From positions 437,651-501,650 of the forward strand of contig NZ_PDHM01000028.1 of NCBI RefSeq assembly GCF_002573715.1: a DNA stretch of 64,000 bases. The letters are read 5' to 3'. Each line of letters opens with the position of its first letter. Within the stretch, counting starts at the first letter, position 1. Source of the DNA: Paenibacillus sp. EZ-K15. Its GTDB lineage: Bacteria; Bacillota; Bacilli; Paenibacillales; Paenibacillaceae. Below are positions 24,722-34,369 of the stretch, one piece after another. The position numbers and the translations under genes are program-made. The notes under the pieces were generated by a model that saw only the letters and a list, made by a program, of their open reading frames with translations, did not search any database and was not told the origin of the DNA.

Positions 24722-25774
24722 TTACTTCGACTCGGACTTGGATTCCGATTCCGATTCGGTTTCCGTCTCCGCCTTCTCCCTGAACCTCTTGTAGAGCTTC
24801 GTAATATTCGCCGTATTGATCTCGATGTTGTGCTCGTAAGCATATTTCACCGCATATCCCAGCGCCAGGGTGGTGGCACCCGCTACCGTTGCTCCGGCGA
24901 CCGACCCCGCTCCAGGGAAAACCTTTACGATCTGCCGAAAAATGCTCTTGCCGATATTCCCGAATATCGTGGCAATGACCAGCTCCTTGGCCGTCTCCTT
25001 GCTGATCGGCCTATTGTACAGCACCGCAAGCCTGGTGAGCAGACTCACCTGAATGCCGGTAATCGGAATGATATCCGACCCCGGGATGGGTGATGCGCCT
25101 ACCGCTCCTGCCGAGATCGAGGCTCCGATGATCCACCCGTTGGCAGTCGCTGACTTCTCCTTGATACTTTTGGCAAAGAGAATGTCTTTAGACTTTTTTT
25201 TAAGCATCTCCAGAATGCTGCTCCGCAGCCGGTCAATGTTCTCACCCGTCCTTGAAGATACCGGCGCAACCTCATAATGCCCACCGGTCTCCTTCTTAAT
25301 CCGTGCTACCAGGCGGTCGATTTCATCTGCAGCGTCTATTTTGTTCAGCACGATCAAGATGTTCGAGTTCACGTCCTGAATCTTCTCGAAGGACTTCTTC
25401 TCCGCCTCGGAGAAGACAGTGCCCGCAGCGTTCAGGAAGAATAGAACAATATCCGCTTGTTTATAGTATTTCAAGGTGATCTCCGAGTTCGCGGTGTTCA
25501 CATCATTCAACCCGGGTGTATCCATGAAGTAAATATGCTCCTTGTACTTATGCGGTTTAATTTCCGTCGTTTCTCCAGGCTCTGCCCCGATAACAGCGAC
25601 CTCTTCACCCACGATCCGGTTCATGGTGGAGGACTTGCCTGTATTCACATCACCAATCAGAGCGATGAGAATTTCCTGCTTCAGCTGACGGTTGATGTCA
25701 TCCATTTCCTTCTCATAGGCCTCATCGGCTGCCCGACTGATCTCGTCTTCCCATGATCTTCTATAGTCACCCAT
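24722..25774 (-). CDS. Era/dynamin-like GTPase with hydrophobic C-terminal domain
   Basis: 350 residues. G1 is GDVNTGKSS, G3 is DTPGLND and G4 is NKID; G2 is probably the T in GETTEIKP. After the G domain (residues ~35-200) there is a glycine- and alanine-rich region with two hydrophobic stretches (about 225-320, GASISAGAVGASPIPGSDII and ATVAGATTLALGYAV), as in YcjF/DUF697-type membrane-associated GTPases. The C-terminus is a Glu/Ser/Lys-rich tail of alternating SES and SKS. GGAG is 10 nt before the ATG. It may remodel or sense the membrane; no partner gene is adjacent. Confidence 0.87.
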   Translation of the reverse strand: MGDYRRSWEDEISRAADEAYEKEMDDINRQLKQEILIALIGDVNTGKSSTMNRIVGEEVAVIGAEPGETTEIKPHKYKEHIYFMDTPGLNDVNTANSEITLKYYKQADIVLFFLNAAGTVFSEAEKKSFEKIQDVNSNILIVLNKIDAADEIDRLVARIKKETGGHYEVAPVSSRTGENIDRLRSSILEMLKKKSKDILFAKSIKEKSATANGWIIGASISAGAVGASPIPGSDIIPITGIQVSLLTRLAVLYNRPISKETAKELVIATIFGNIGKSIFRQIVKVFPGAGSVAGATVAGATTLALGYAVKYAYEHNIEINTANITKLYKRFREKAETETESESESKSESK

Positions 25775-25904
25775 TTCTGATCGTCTCCATTCACGCTAGG
25801 TTACCCGCGCCTCCGTGTAATCTATACATCCATCATACACTACGGAGGACTGTCCACCGAAGCTTCGTTTCTTTCTATTCACTTCATCATCTCTTTAAAC
25901 AAAA

Positions 25905-25927
25905 AAAGCGTGAATTCATCACGCTTT
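25905..25927 (-). terminator. Terminator after the CxxH/CxxC gene
   Basis: AAAGCGTGA / TCACGCTTT around ATTCA, with seven T residues on the minus-strand 3' side. Confidence 0.85.
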
Positions 25928-25963
25928 CTCATTTGGATTATTTATTTAATTAAAATATTCACG

Positions 25964-26131
25964 TTACACAACTAAAAACTCAGCATGCTTCTCGCACTCC
26001 GCGCACTTCACCGGTGGGTCCCAGTCCGAAAACTCGGTCTCCTTCAGATCAACAATATCCGGGGCATCCTCATATTCATCCACGAAATTTTCGATCGCTA
26101 GTTCCACATGTTCCTTGCATACGACGTACAT
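25964..26131 (-). CDS. CxxH/CxxC small protein (BA_5709 family)
   Basis: 55 residues. CKEH (residues 5-8) and CAEC (about 43-46) form a probable zinc site, with HVELAIENFVDEYEDAPDIV between, and the protein ends AEFLVV. This is the pattern of the CxxH/CxxC family found across Bacillus and relatives; the role is unknown. The start at ATG 26131 follows AAAGGA by 8 nt. It sits between htrA and the GTPase gene and has its own terminator. Confidence 0.85.
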   Translation of the reverse strand: MYVVCKEHVELAIENFVDEYEDAPDIVDLKETEFSDWDPPVKCAECEKHAEFLVV

Positions 26132-26343
26132 TCTATGCATCCTTTCTATCTTTCGCCTCATGTTGTGTTTATCTTCAAAGCAGTATAGCCACTCTTCTGT
26201 TCTACCACACTCTACGAGAAAAAGAAATGTTTTTAACCCATTTGCTCATCCCGACCGTTTTTCAATCCACAAAAGCTTCCTATCTATCCATGGATTTCAC
26301 ATCCAAAGTCCTTATACCCACCATCATTTTCGATGCAGACAGC

Positions 26344-26368
26344 AAAAAAAGAGCGTAATCTACGCTCT
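26344..26368 (-). terminator. Rho-independent terminator after htrA
   Basis: GAGCGTA-ATC-TACGCTC, seven T residues following on the minus strand, about 180 nt past the htrA stop. Confidence 0.85.
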
Positions 26369-26548
26369 TCTTCGCGGCCGTTTCACGGCTCGTATCTAAC
26401 CTTTTTCAATCTCTCTATATTGGATATTATTCAACGCTAACCATAATATATACCCATGAACCTACTGCATTAAACAATGGACAAGCACATTCACTCCAAA
26501 AAAACCCGCAATGACTTGGGCCAACCAAGTCAGCCAATCCAGCCTGCA

Positions 26549-27916
26549 TTATTCCCCAGGCTTCTCTTCCAGCTTCACCTTCAGCGACTGCAGCTTGCCG
26601 TCACGATAGAAGGTCACGTCCAGGTCTTTGCCCACCTTCGTGTTAAGGTAGAGATGCTTACGCAGCTCCAGCGTTGTCGTGATCGGTTTGCCGTCCAGTT
26701 TGACGATCACGTCGTTCAGCTGCAGACCGGCATCCAGCGCAGGTCCAAGCGCATCCAGCACGACCACGCCTTCGGTTACCGTCTTCGGCAGCTTGAGGTT
26801 CTCCTTCTCCTTCTTGCTCAGCGGAGCATACGGATTACCCAAGTCCACGGAGTATACGCCAAGATAAGGGCGTGCAATATGCCCCTTCAGCATTAGCTCG
26901 GTTACAACCTCCGTAATTTCATTGACCGGAATTGCAAACCCAAGCCCTTCTACGCCGGTGTCCGCAATTTTCATCGTGTTGATGCCGATAACTTTACCGT
27001 TCAAATCCACCAAAGCGCCCCCGCTATTCCCCTCATTAATGGCAGCGTCGGTCTGAATGACCGCCTGCTCCCAATCGTAGATGCCGTCCTGGTTCAGGGA
27101 TACCGGTATCACACGGTTCGTGTAACTGACAATCCCGGATGTGAGCGTGTCGCCCAGGCCTAGCGGGTTGCCGATAGCGATGACCGTTTCGCCGAGTCGA
27201 AGCTTGGAGGAATCCCCAAACTCTGCGACTTCTCCGATGCCTTTACTGTCAATCGACAGAACAGCAATATCGCTAACTTTGTCTGTTCCGACCAACGTCG
27301 CCTTCTTCTTCTCGCCGCCTACCAGTACAACCTCAAGGGAAACGGCACCTTGAACCACATGGTTATTCGTAATCACGAAGGCTTTGCCTTCAAGTTTCTT
27401 GAAGATAACGCCAGAGCCCAGGGTGTCTTCCTGTGAACTGCCGAAATCATTTCCGAAATCAAAATCCTCACCGAAGTCGAATCCCTCCGGAAGCTCAAAG
27501 TCTCCCTCTTCCTCTGGCAGGGTACCGAAATCCTCTTCCAATCCTTCTCCCTCAGGGCCTTCCTCTTCAGGCACCGCGCTCTCTTTATGTGTCAGCACAC
27601 TGACAACAACCGGTCGAACCTTCTGAGCAACGCTAATAATCCGTTCATAGGGATCCCCATCGGACGTGGACAGCTGATGGCTGCCATTAATCAGGGTAAT
27701 CGGTGAAGAGGTCGCAGGATGGCCCGTTATGAAGCTGAACAGCATCACCGCAATCAGAGCACTGCACACCGAACTGATCGCGGAAATCTGGAATGTGGAT
27801 AAACCCTTTTTACGGCGGGTCGTCCGCCACTTCGTTCGCTCAGGTCGGTCCTCGCTGGTATTTTTGCTCCGTCTGGAAATTTTAGTTGAATAGAAATCAT
27901 CGTCAAATAATCCCAT
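26549..27916 (-). CDS. htrA: HtrA/DegP-family membrane serine protease (HtrC-like)
   Basis: 455 residues. A cytoplasmic N-terminus rich in Arg/Lys precedes a membrane anchor (about residues 53-75). An acidic Glu/Gly linker is followed by a trypsin-like domain with catalytic His in TNNHVV, Asp in SDIAVL and Ser in GNSGGAL. One PDZ domain lies near the C-terminus (VVLDALGPALDAGLQLNDVI). It degrades misfolded proteins outside the membrane. The start is ATG 27916 (GAGAGGGAT 4-7 nt upstream), not the longer frame. In B. subtilis the equivalent gene directly follows walJ; here 6.8 kb of other genes lies between. Confidence 0.92.
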   Translation of the reverse strand: MGLFDDDFYSTKISRRSKNTSEDRPERTKWRTTRRKKGLSTFQISAISSVCSALIAVMLFSFITGHPATSSPITLINGSHQLSTSDGDPYERIISVAQKVRPVVVSVLTHKESAVPEEEGPEGEGLEEDFGTLPEEEGDFELPEGFDFGEDFDFGNDFGSSQEDTLGSGVIFKKLEGKAFVITNNHVVQGAVSLEVVLVGGEKKKATLVGTDKVSDIAVLSIDSKGIGEVAEFGDSSKLRLGETVIAIGNPLGLGDTLTSGIVSYTNRVIPVSLNQDGIYDWEQAVIQTDAAINEGNSGGALVDLNGKVIGINTMKIADTGVEGLGFAIPVNEITEVVTELMLKGHIARPYLGVYSVDLGNPYAPLSKKEKENLKLPKTVTEGVVVLDALGPALDAGLQLNDVIVKLDGKPITTTLELRKHLYLNTKVGKDLDVTFYRDGKLQSLKVKLEEKPGE

Positions 27917-28238
27917 TGCGATCCCTCTCTCCCCTTGGTTGCTACGCGTCAAGATACTTTACCAGCTTCAGACCCTCCGCCATTACCGACTGACCTATGA
28001 AATCATCTTGTCGTCATAACAACCTGCCCTGTACCGAGTGTATCTAGTTTCCTATGAAATCGGCAGCGTACCACCTGTTAAATATCTCTCTATTGTAAAG
28101 ACTCTTCAGCGGCTAAAAAAGTTGCATTTTTGAGCATTCTGTTTGAACTTTTATCGAAATATGGCTCTACATTGAATATTTCAATCCATAGCTTGAAATG
28201 TAGTTCCAAAAAAGGTATGTATTGCCACCCAACAGTTC
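27917..28238. other. Intergenic stretch, nothing recognised
   Basis: The htrA promoter region must lie here. There is no convincing gene, repeat or structured element. Confidence 0.5.
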
Positions 28239-28407
28239 AAAAAAAACCCTGTATTCTTCTATTACCACAAACAGGGCGACTTAAGCGCAAAATGTCTGTT
28301 TTTCTAAAAAAAGATGGGAAAACCTGGGCTGGTCGCATTTTAGAAATGCAAACGCCCTGGTACTTATTCGATGCAAGTGCTTAACAGAAGCAATCAGACC
28401 TTCTAGT
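28239..28407 (-). ncRNA. Candidate small RNA with terminator
   Basis: On the minus strand a TACAAT -10-like box (28414-28419) is followed by about 170 nt without a credible ORF, and then a strong terminator: CCCTGT/ACAGGG arms (28271-28276 and 28247-28252) and eight T residues. Inside are a hairpin GCATTT-CTA-AAATGC and C-rich unpaired stretches (GACCAGCCCAGG, TTTTCCCATC) like the seed regions of regulatory RNAs. The -35 match is poor (CTGACG at 19 bp spacing). No known RNA family is recognised. Confidence 0.35.
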
Positions 28408-28419
28408 GTTCCTATTGTA

Positions 28420-28908
28420 CCACACGAACAGAGGTTCACGTCAGCTTTCTTTAATAAATACAAATGCCAAATTGATGGCAATTTTGAGAGTCAGTACAAT
28501 GTGAGATTCTGCATTTCATAACAACGAATAACCCGTATGAACCTATTAACCTTGTATACGTGCAGACAACCCAATGGTTCCATTAAACAGGGATTTTCTT
28601 CAATCCAACTCTTCTCTTCCGGCATATCCACTATTCCTAGCAGCTGACAACCCTCATTCGCGCATTCCCCCCTTAAACAGGATACCGGACAATTATGTAA
28701 AGAAAATGGCAATATTATCGGCCTGTCATGCCAAATCGATCCATTTCGGAATGCCGAGTTACAGGCTCTCCGACGACCCACACATCATTCCTATTTGGAT
28801 TCCCCACAACTTATTCATCCTAAGCCACCCATTGCGAAAATTCTTCCTGTTCCCTCTGCTTCGCCCCTGTAAACAGGATCAGCCTATCCTGTTTTCCTAT
28901 TAAAAAAA
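28420..28908. other. Intergenic stretch without a supported gene
   Basis: Opposed open frames (28491-28781 minus, 28574-28903 plus) have no domain, no ribosome site and unusual composition. A short hairpin AACAGGAT/ATCCTGTT lies at 28872-28893. Confidence 0.5.
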
Positions 28909-28930
28909 CCAGAAACCGTAGGGTTTCTGG
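28909..28930 (-). terminator. Rho-independent terminator after the nucleoside hydrolase operon
   Basis: CCAGAAACC-GTA-GGGTTTCTGG with a seven-T run on the minus strand. Confidence 0.88.
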
Positions 28931-28989
28931 TTGAAGATGAATCTAGCTTATGCGTTCACTATTGATAAGTTAATTAGCTCTCCCCGCAA

Positions 28990-29937
28990 TTACGCGAGCA
29001 CGGCATCCATCACCATTCGTAAGAAACGGCGGTAGTCCGCTTCATAGGCCACATTAATTTCGGGCAAATGTTCCCAAGTATGGTGATGGCGCGTATCCAA
29101 AATCGTCATGCCCAGGGTCAATTCCCCCTTCGTCTCGATCCCGACCTTGCCCTTCACGTATTGAATCAAAGAAGGCTCGATTACCGCGGCGACAGCCATC
29201 GAATCGATGAGCACGCAATACGATTCAAAGCCGCGTCTCAGCACGAATTGAACCATGTTATGCAGGAAGTCTGCCTCGCGGTTCGGCGACTGCTTCAGCT
29301 CAGCCAGCTCGGTCTCCGTAAAGTTCACGTCAAAATGGGTAGCCACATCCAATCCGATGGCATACAGCGGCACGCCTGAGTTAAATACGATCTCCGCAGC
29401 TTCCGGATCCACGTACACATTCCACTCACTCTGCGGATTATCGCCGGTAGCGTTGGCTGTTGCATATTTATTGAGTCCATAGGAACCGGCAATCGCCGTG
29501 ATCGAGCTGATCATCGGTTTGATCTCCGGTGCAATCATCATGGCCAGCGCCACATTGGTCAGGGGACCCAGCGCCAGAATATGAATATCTCCCTCGTTCT
29601 TCTTGACCATCTCTATAATCATATCAGCGCCATGCAGACTTGATAGCTCCAGCTTCGGCGCCGGCAGATGATACTCAGCTTGTCCGTCCGAGCCATGGCT
29701 GAACGGATCGGAAGCCAGTGCCCGCACCAGCGGTTTCCCCATGCCCTTGGCCACAGGGATATCGCTCTTCCCAAGCAGCTCCATGACTTTCAGGGCATTC
29801 GCGCTGGTCACATCGATCGGATAGTTACCGGCTACCGTCGTAACCGCCTCTACCTGAAGCGCAGGGGATTTGATTGCCAAGATCAGAGCCAGAGAATCGT
29901 CCATCCCCGGATCACAGTCGATAATTACTTTTTTCAT
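28990..29937 (-). CDS. Inosine-uridine preferring nucleoside hydrolase family protein
   Basis: 315 residues. N-terminal DCDPGMDDSLAL supplies the Ca2+-binding aspartates typical of nucleoside N-ribohydrolases (IunH/RihA/RihB). ALGPLTNVALAM and NPQSEWNVYVDPEAA are further conserved blocks of the active site, and TRHHHTWEHL near the C-terminus is in the region of the family's catalytic His. The enzyme should hydrolyse the N-glycosidic bond of nucleosides or analogues to base plus ribose in the cytosol. It is the last gene of a four-gene operon headed by a CUT1 binding protein, so its substrate is probably what the transporter imports (inference). Confidence 0.9.
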   Translation of the reverse strand: MKKVIIDCDPGMDDSLALILAIKSPALQVEAVTTVAGNYPIDVTSANALKVMELLGKSDIPVAKGMGKPLVRALASDPFSHGSDGQAEYHLPAPKLELSSLHGADMIIEMVKKNEGDIHILALGPLTNVALAMMIAPEIKPMISSITAIAGSYGLNKYATANATGDNPQSEWNVYVDPEAAEIVFNSGVPLYAIGLDVATHFDVNFTETELAELKQSPNREADFLHNMVQFVLRRGFESYCVLIDSMAVAAVIEPSLIQYVKGKVGIETKGELTLGMTILDTRHHHTWEHLPEINVAYEADYRRFLRMVMDAVLA

Positions 29938-29968
29938 TGTTTTCTTCCTCTCTCCATACGAAAAAATA

Positions 29969-30802
29969 TTACTTTACGCTTCCCTGGGTGAGACCGCTCA
30001 CCAGATAGCGCTGGAACACAATCGTCAGGACAATCACAGGCAAGCTGGAGATCAAGCCGCTAGCCGACATCAGCCCCCGGTCCAATCCGCGCTCGCTTAC
30101 GAAGGTGCTCGTCAGGACCGGCATCGTCTTCGTATGCGCGCCCGACAACGTCACTGCGAACAGGAACTCATTCCAGCAGAAGATGAAGCAGATCAGCCCC
30201 GCAGCCGCAATGCCCGGCATGACCACCGGGAGCACAATTCGGAAGAATAGTCCGATGCGGGAACAGCCGTCCATCATCGCCGCCTCCTCCATCTCCACGG
30301 GCAGCTGGGCGAAGAAAGAACGGAGCAGCCATATAATAAGCGCCATATTCAGCGCCGAATAGGTAATGATTAATAGAACATACGTATCCAGCAGATTCAC
30401 GCGATAAGCCAGCAGAAAGATCGGCACAATAACGACCACGGGCGGAATCATCCGCGTCATCAAGAGCAGATTCGGCAACAGCGGGCCCCCTGTACGGAAT
30501 CGTTCAATCGAATAAGCCGCAATGGCACCGATGAGCACGGTGATCAGCGTGGCAATTCCGGAAATCAGCAGGCTGTTCACCAGACTTGTCACGAAATCCG
30601 GGTTCTCAAACAGGGTCAGGTAGCTGTCAAAGACCGGCTGCTCCGGGAACCAGACGGGTGGAATGGCCATTTGATCAACGGGGCGTTTAATCGACGTCAG
30701 AGCCACCCATACAATCGGCAGCATGAAGAAGAGGAGGAACAGGAGAAGTATTCCTGTTTTGATTCCTGTAAACAGATGGCGTTTCCGTCTTCGGCTGTTC
30801 AT
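29969..30802 (-). CDS. ABC transporter permease, MalG/CUT1 type, in nucleoside hydrolase operon
   Basis: 277 residues, six membrane helices starting at about residue 13. The EAA loop that contacts the ATPase is EEAAMMDGCSRIGLFFRIVL (about residues 172-191). Its start overlaps the stop of the MalF-type gene by 4 nt, so the two are translationally coupled, and it is followed after 32 bp by the nucleoside hydrolase. No ATPase gene is present in the operon; a shared one is assumed. Confidence 0.92.
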   Translation of the reverse strand: MNSRRRKRHLFTGIKTGILLLFLLFFMLPIVWVALTSIKRPVDQMAIPPVWFPEQPVFDSYLTLFENPDFVTSLVNSLLISGIATLITVLIGAIAAYSIERFRTGGPLLPNLLLMTRMIPPVVVIVPIFLLAYRVNLLDTYVLLIITYSALNMALIIWLLRSFFAQLPVEMEEAAMMDGCSRIGLFFRIVLPVVMPGIAAAGLICFIFCWNEFLFAVTLSGAHTKTMPVLTSTFVSERGLDRGLMSASGLISSLPVIVLTIVFQRYLVSGLTQGSVK

Positions 30803-31680
30803 TGCTTCTTCCCTCCCCGGCTAAGCATATAGAGCGCACCAAATATGACAACGGCCAGCAGAATCATCACGGCGGTGGAAACAGCCGACGCATACCCCAT
30901 GTCATAGCGGCTAAATGCGATTTTATAGTTGTATACCGACACCAGCTCGGTTGCCGTGCCCGGTCCACCGCTGGTCAGAATATAAACCAAGTCGAAGGTC
31001 CGGACAGCATCCATCGCCCGCAGCACGGCTACGGACAGCAAGGCTGGAGCAACCAAAGGCAGGGTCATCGACCAGAAGGTCTTCCATCTGGAAGCCCCGT
31101 CCATCTGAGCGGCCTCGTACACATCATCCGGTATCCCTTGAAGGTTAGCGAGTACCATAATCATGACAAACGGACTCCACTGCCATACATCCGCCAGAAT
31201 GACCGAGAACATTGCCCAGCCCGGATCCGTCAGCAGCTTCGATGTATCGAAGGGAATATGCAGAAACTTAAAGATGGGTCCTAGCGGCGTAAATTCCGGA
31301 AGCAGGAACAGTCTCCAGGCTACCCCGACAACAACGGGAACCATCATCATAGGGACCATAAAGGCAACTTTGAAGAATGACTTCCCCCACACATGACCCT
31401 TCAGCAGCAGAGCCAGCATCGTTCCCACGATCATTTCCGCGGCAACTGCGCCTACCGTGAACTGGACACTTCTCCATAATGAATTCATGAAGGTGGTGTC
31501 CGCCAGAAGCCTTTTGAAATTATCGAGTCCAATAAATTGGATGCCCAGGTCCGGTCGCTGCAGCGGATAGGAGAAAAAACTGAGTCCCAGTGCTGCCAGA
31601 ATCGGAATCAGCAGGACCAGAACGATGATCAGAATGCCCGGCAAAACGAACCATAGTCTTTCACGTGGTTGAGATGGCAT
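30799..31680 (-). CDS. ABC transporter permease, MalF/CUT1 type, in nucleoside hydrolase operon
   Basis: 293 residues. Six membrane helices; EAA loop YEAAQMDGASRWKTFWSMTL (about residues 193-212); C-terminal FGALYMLSRGGKKQ. It lies 95 bp downstream of the binding-protein gene and overlaps the MalG-type gene by 4 nt (ATGA type). Together they form the channel of the importer. Confidence 0.92.
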   Translation of the reverse strand: MPSQPRERLWFVLPGILIIVLVLLIPILAALGLSFFSYPLQRPDLGIQFIGLDNFKRLLADTTFMNSLWRSVQFTVGAVAAEMIVGTMLALLLKGHVWGKSFFKVAFMVPMMMVPVVVGVAWRLFLLPEFTPLGPIFKFLHIPFDTSKLLTDPGWAMFSVILADVWQWSPFVMIMVLANLQGIPDDVYEAAQMDGASRWKTFWSMTLPLVAPALLSVAVLRAMDAVRTFDLVYILTSGGPGTATELVSVYNYKIAFSRYDMGYASAVSTAVMILLAVVIFGALYMLSRGGKKQ

Positions 31681-31774
31681 TGTTCATTAACCGCCTTACA
31701 TTAGAGAATATAGAGAAAGGAAGGGTGCCCCTTCCTTCTCATAGCAGCGAACTGCTGTCATTCATATATGATCC

Positions 31775-33127
31775 TTAGTAGCCACGCGATTTCATCAATT
31801 CATCGAATTCGGTAGCCGCCTCTTTCAGGGCATCTTCGGCAGCTCGTTCGCCGAACAGATATTTCACGACGGCATTCGGCAGAATTTCGCCTGTAATCGT
31901 CGAGCCTTCCGGAATCAGTGGCAAGGTCTCAAGACGGAAGGAATTCATAATGTCCGCATGCGGCTCATAGAAACTGTATTCCGAAGCCAAACTTCCAGTA
32001 AGTGCCGAAGTACGGGCAGGAATGTTTCCTACCGGCGCAGCTTTCTCCATCATTTCCTGGCTGGTTGCGAACTCCATCCATTGGAAAGCGGTTTCCTCAT
32101 TGTCGGAATGCTTGGTCATGACAAAGCCGTATGGCAGATAGAAGCGTTTAATGTCGCTCGTATTGTCGTCATTTCCCGGAATTGCAGTGAAGCCAACCTT
32201 ACCGGCAATAGTGGATTGATTCGGATCCTGCGCCATTTGCGCAACCGTAGTGGCCATCTCCGCCATCGCGCTGCGTCCTTGCAGGAATTCGGAGGAAGCA
32301 TCCGACCAACCATACTGTCTGGCCGCAGGAGAAGCATACTGGAACAATTCCTTGAAATCATTCAACGCCTTGATACCCGCTTCATTGTTGAATTGCTGTT
32401 TATAATTGCTGTCGTATAAGTCGCCGCCGTAGTTAAACAGACGGTTATAGAATGCAAAACCAGACAGAATGCTATTCTCGCCCATCAGAGTCACACCGTA
32501 CAGGTTCTCGTCCGGACGGTTAAAGAATGCTGCGATATCCTTGTACTGCTGCATCGTTTGCGGCGGCTGCAGCTCATAGCCATACTTGTCCTGGAACGCT
32601 TTCTTCTCGGCCGCATCTTCAAACAGGTCGGTCCGATACAGAATGCCGTGCGTTTCATTCATATAAGGAAGGAAATACAGCTGTTTGTCCGCACCGAAAT
32701 AAGCGTTGTCGATTCCCGGAAAATCATCCAATTCCAGCTCGTCCAGCTTGGCCTGCTCCGTGGCAATCGGAACGATATAGTTCGCTAGTTGGAATTCAGG
32801 CACCCAGCCGATCGGGACATACGCCAAATCGAAATCGACCTGTTCGGATACAAATTTTAATTTAAGCTGTTGTTGATACTGGTCGTAAGGAAGTTCCACG
32901 ACATTCACTTTCACGCCGTACTTTTCCTCGAAGTCAGGGATGATGCTCTTGAACGCATCCGCATGGGAACTGGTTTCCGCCATAATTGTCAGGGTCTTCG
33001 AACCCGAAGTCTCCCCCGATCCAGCCGTACTGCTTCCAGCTCCAGACCCGGAACATGCGGAGAGCAATAGTGAAACCATGAGTAATGCCGCTAACATTGT
33101 AAAACTTCTCTTTTTAGAAAATACCAT
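31775..33127 (-). CDS. Extracellular solute-binding lipoprotein (CUT1) in nucleoside hydrolase operon
   Basis: 450 residues. Signal peptide with lipobox LSAC (Cys25), followed by a Ser/Gly spacer and a SBP_bac_1 domain (KTLTIMAETSSHADAFKSII, VNVVELPYDQYQQQLKLKFV, YLPYGFVMTKHSDNEETAFQW in part). The start has GGGGGAG 10 nt upstream. It heads the operon and is transcribed divergently from the AraC gene, with a 250-bp shared promoter region. Ligand not identifiable; the linked nucleoside hydrolase suggests a nucleoside or a ribosyl compound. Confidence 0.92.
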   Translation of the reverse strand: MVFSKKRSFTMLAALLMVSLLLSACSGSGAGSSTAGSGETSGSKTLTIMAETSSHADAFKSIIPDFEEKYGVKVNVVELPYDQYQQQLKLKFVSEQVDFDLAYVPIGWVPEFQLANYIVPIATEQAKLDELELDDFPGIDNAYFGADKQLYFLPYMNETHGILYRTDLFEDAAEKKAFQDKYGYELQPPQTMQQYKDIAAFFNRPDENLYGVTLMGENSILSGFAFYNRLFNYGGDLYDSNYKQQFNNEAGIKALNDFKELFQYASPAARQYGWSDASSEFLQGRSAMAEMATTVAQMAQDPNQSTIAGKVGFTAIPGNDDNTSDIKRFYLPYGFVMTKHSDNEETAFQWMEFATSQEMMEKAAPVGNIPARTSALTGSLASEYSFYEPHADIMNSFRLETLPLIPEGSTITGEILPNAVVKYLFGERAAEDALKEAATEFDELMKSRGY

Positions 33128-33376
33128 GATAAGCCGACTCCCCCGTTTTTCTCTATAGTTTGTTTGTTCCTAATCCATAACCTGTAACGAAAATGACAGA
33201 AATACCGACAATAGAATAGAGACGTCCCCCCTAAAGCATAAGCTGACACGCCTTGTCGAATTGTCATAATAGGAACTAACTGATAGGATAATAACAATAA
33301 AACAGGCGGGATATCACCCGAATTCGGTCATCTTTTTACAATAATCGGCTAATATTTAGCCACAAGGAGGGGAATT

Positions 33377-34132
33377 ATGGACCGATTGCTGTTTCTTTTC
33401 CATACTCACCATAAAAAAGACACCTATATTCAGCTGCATCAGCATAAATGCTATGAACTTGTTTATTACTTCGGCGGAAGCGGAAATACGCGGATCGGAA
33501 TGTCAAATTTCGCCTTCAAACCGCATACCTTCGCTCTCATTTCTCCACATACCCTGCACGATGAGAAGCATACCTCCGATTCGGAGCTGCTCTTTATCGG
33601 CTTTCTCTGCGAACAGGAAGAGGCCATCCGCAATTTAAACAAAGTCATTGAGGATGACGATAAACATACGATCCAGCAGCTGATTCTGAGGATGGAATAT
33701 GAGTTTACCTCCCAACAGGAGGGATATTATGAGATGCTCAATCTGCTCGTCAGCGAGTTGACCACGCAAATTCAGCGTCTGGTAGGTCTGAACAAACATC
33801 TCCAGCCGGATGAAGGACGGCTTAAATACGCCATCAATTATATGGACGAGCATTTTCAGCAAAAAATTTCCGGCGAATCATTAGCCAGCATGTCCGGGTA
33901 CAGTTACGAGCGCTTCCGCCATTTGTTTAAGGAAACAACCGGCGTCTCTCCTCAGCACTATTTGCTGCGCAAACGGCTGGATCATGCCAAGTCCCTGCTG
34001 CTGCACACGGAAATGACCATCTCGCAAGTGGCTAACGATTCGGGATTCGTCAAGGACTCCCAGTTCTCTGCTGTATTCAAACGGGAAACCGGGGTTACTC
34101 CGATGGCCTTCCGCAAACAACCCAGCCTCTAA
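33377..34132 (+). CDS. AraC-family transcriptional regulator with cupin sensor domain
   Basis: 251 residues. N-terminal cupin-like sensor (HQHKCYELVYYFGGSGNTRI, PHTFALISPHTLHDE), C-terminal double HTH (about residues 150-250): ISGESLASMSGYSYERFRHL and LLHTEMTISQVANDSGFVKD, ending with the AraC signature FSAVFKRETGVTPMAFRK. AAGGAGG lies 8 nt before the ATG. Divergent from the CUT1/nucleoside hydrolase operon, it is the probable local activator. A TGAGGTATACCTCA palindrome (34146-34159) follows the stop. Confidence 0.92.
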   Translation: MDRLLFLFHTHHKKDTYIQLHQHKCYELVYYFGGSGNTRIGMSNFAFKPHTFALISPHTLHDEKHTSDSELLFIGFLCEQEEAIRNLNKVIEDDDKHTIQQLILRMEYEFTSQQEGYYEMLNLLVSELTTQIQRLVGLNKHLQPDEGRLKYAINYMDEHFQQKISGESLASMSGYSYERFRHLFKETTGVSPQHYLLRKRLDHAKSLLLHTEMTISQVANDSGFVKDSQFSAVFKRETGVTPMAFRKQPSL

Positions 34133-34369
34133 TACGAAGTACATCTGAGGTATACCTCAATAAGTATATACGTTAGGTAAGATTTCGTCAGATATTGAAC
34201 GCAAGCGATGCTCTGATTCTATCCTGTGTGCAGAATTTGCTACCTCTGCCACAGTCCCATTCTCTTCAACTCTTCCCATAGTTGAACTGGTTAGGTTATC
34301 CATTCATCTGTAGGTGACCTGCAGGGAATGTTATGAAGGGGAAACCATACTGTAAGGAGGGGTTATGGA

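Noticed and set aside
28491..28903. Opposed open frames of 96 and 109 codons
   Set aside because: Neither has a domain, ribosome site or plausible composition; both occupy the same DNA.
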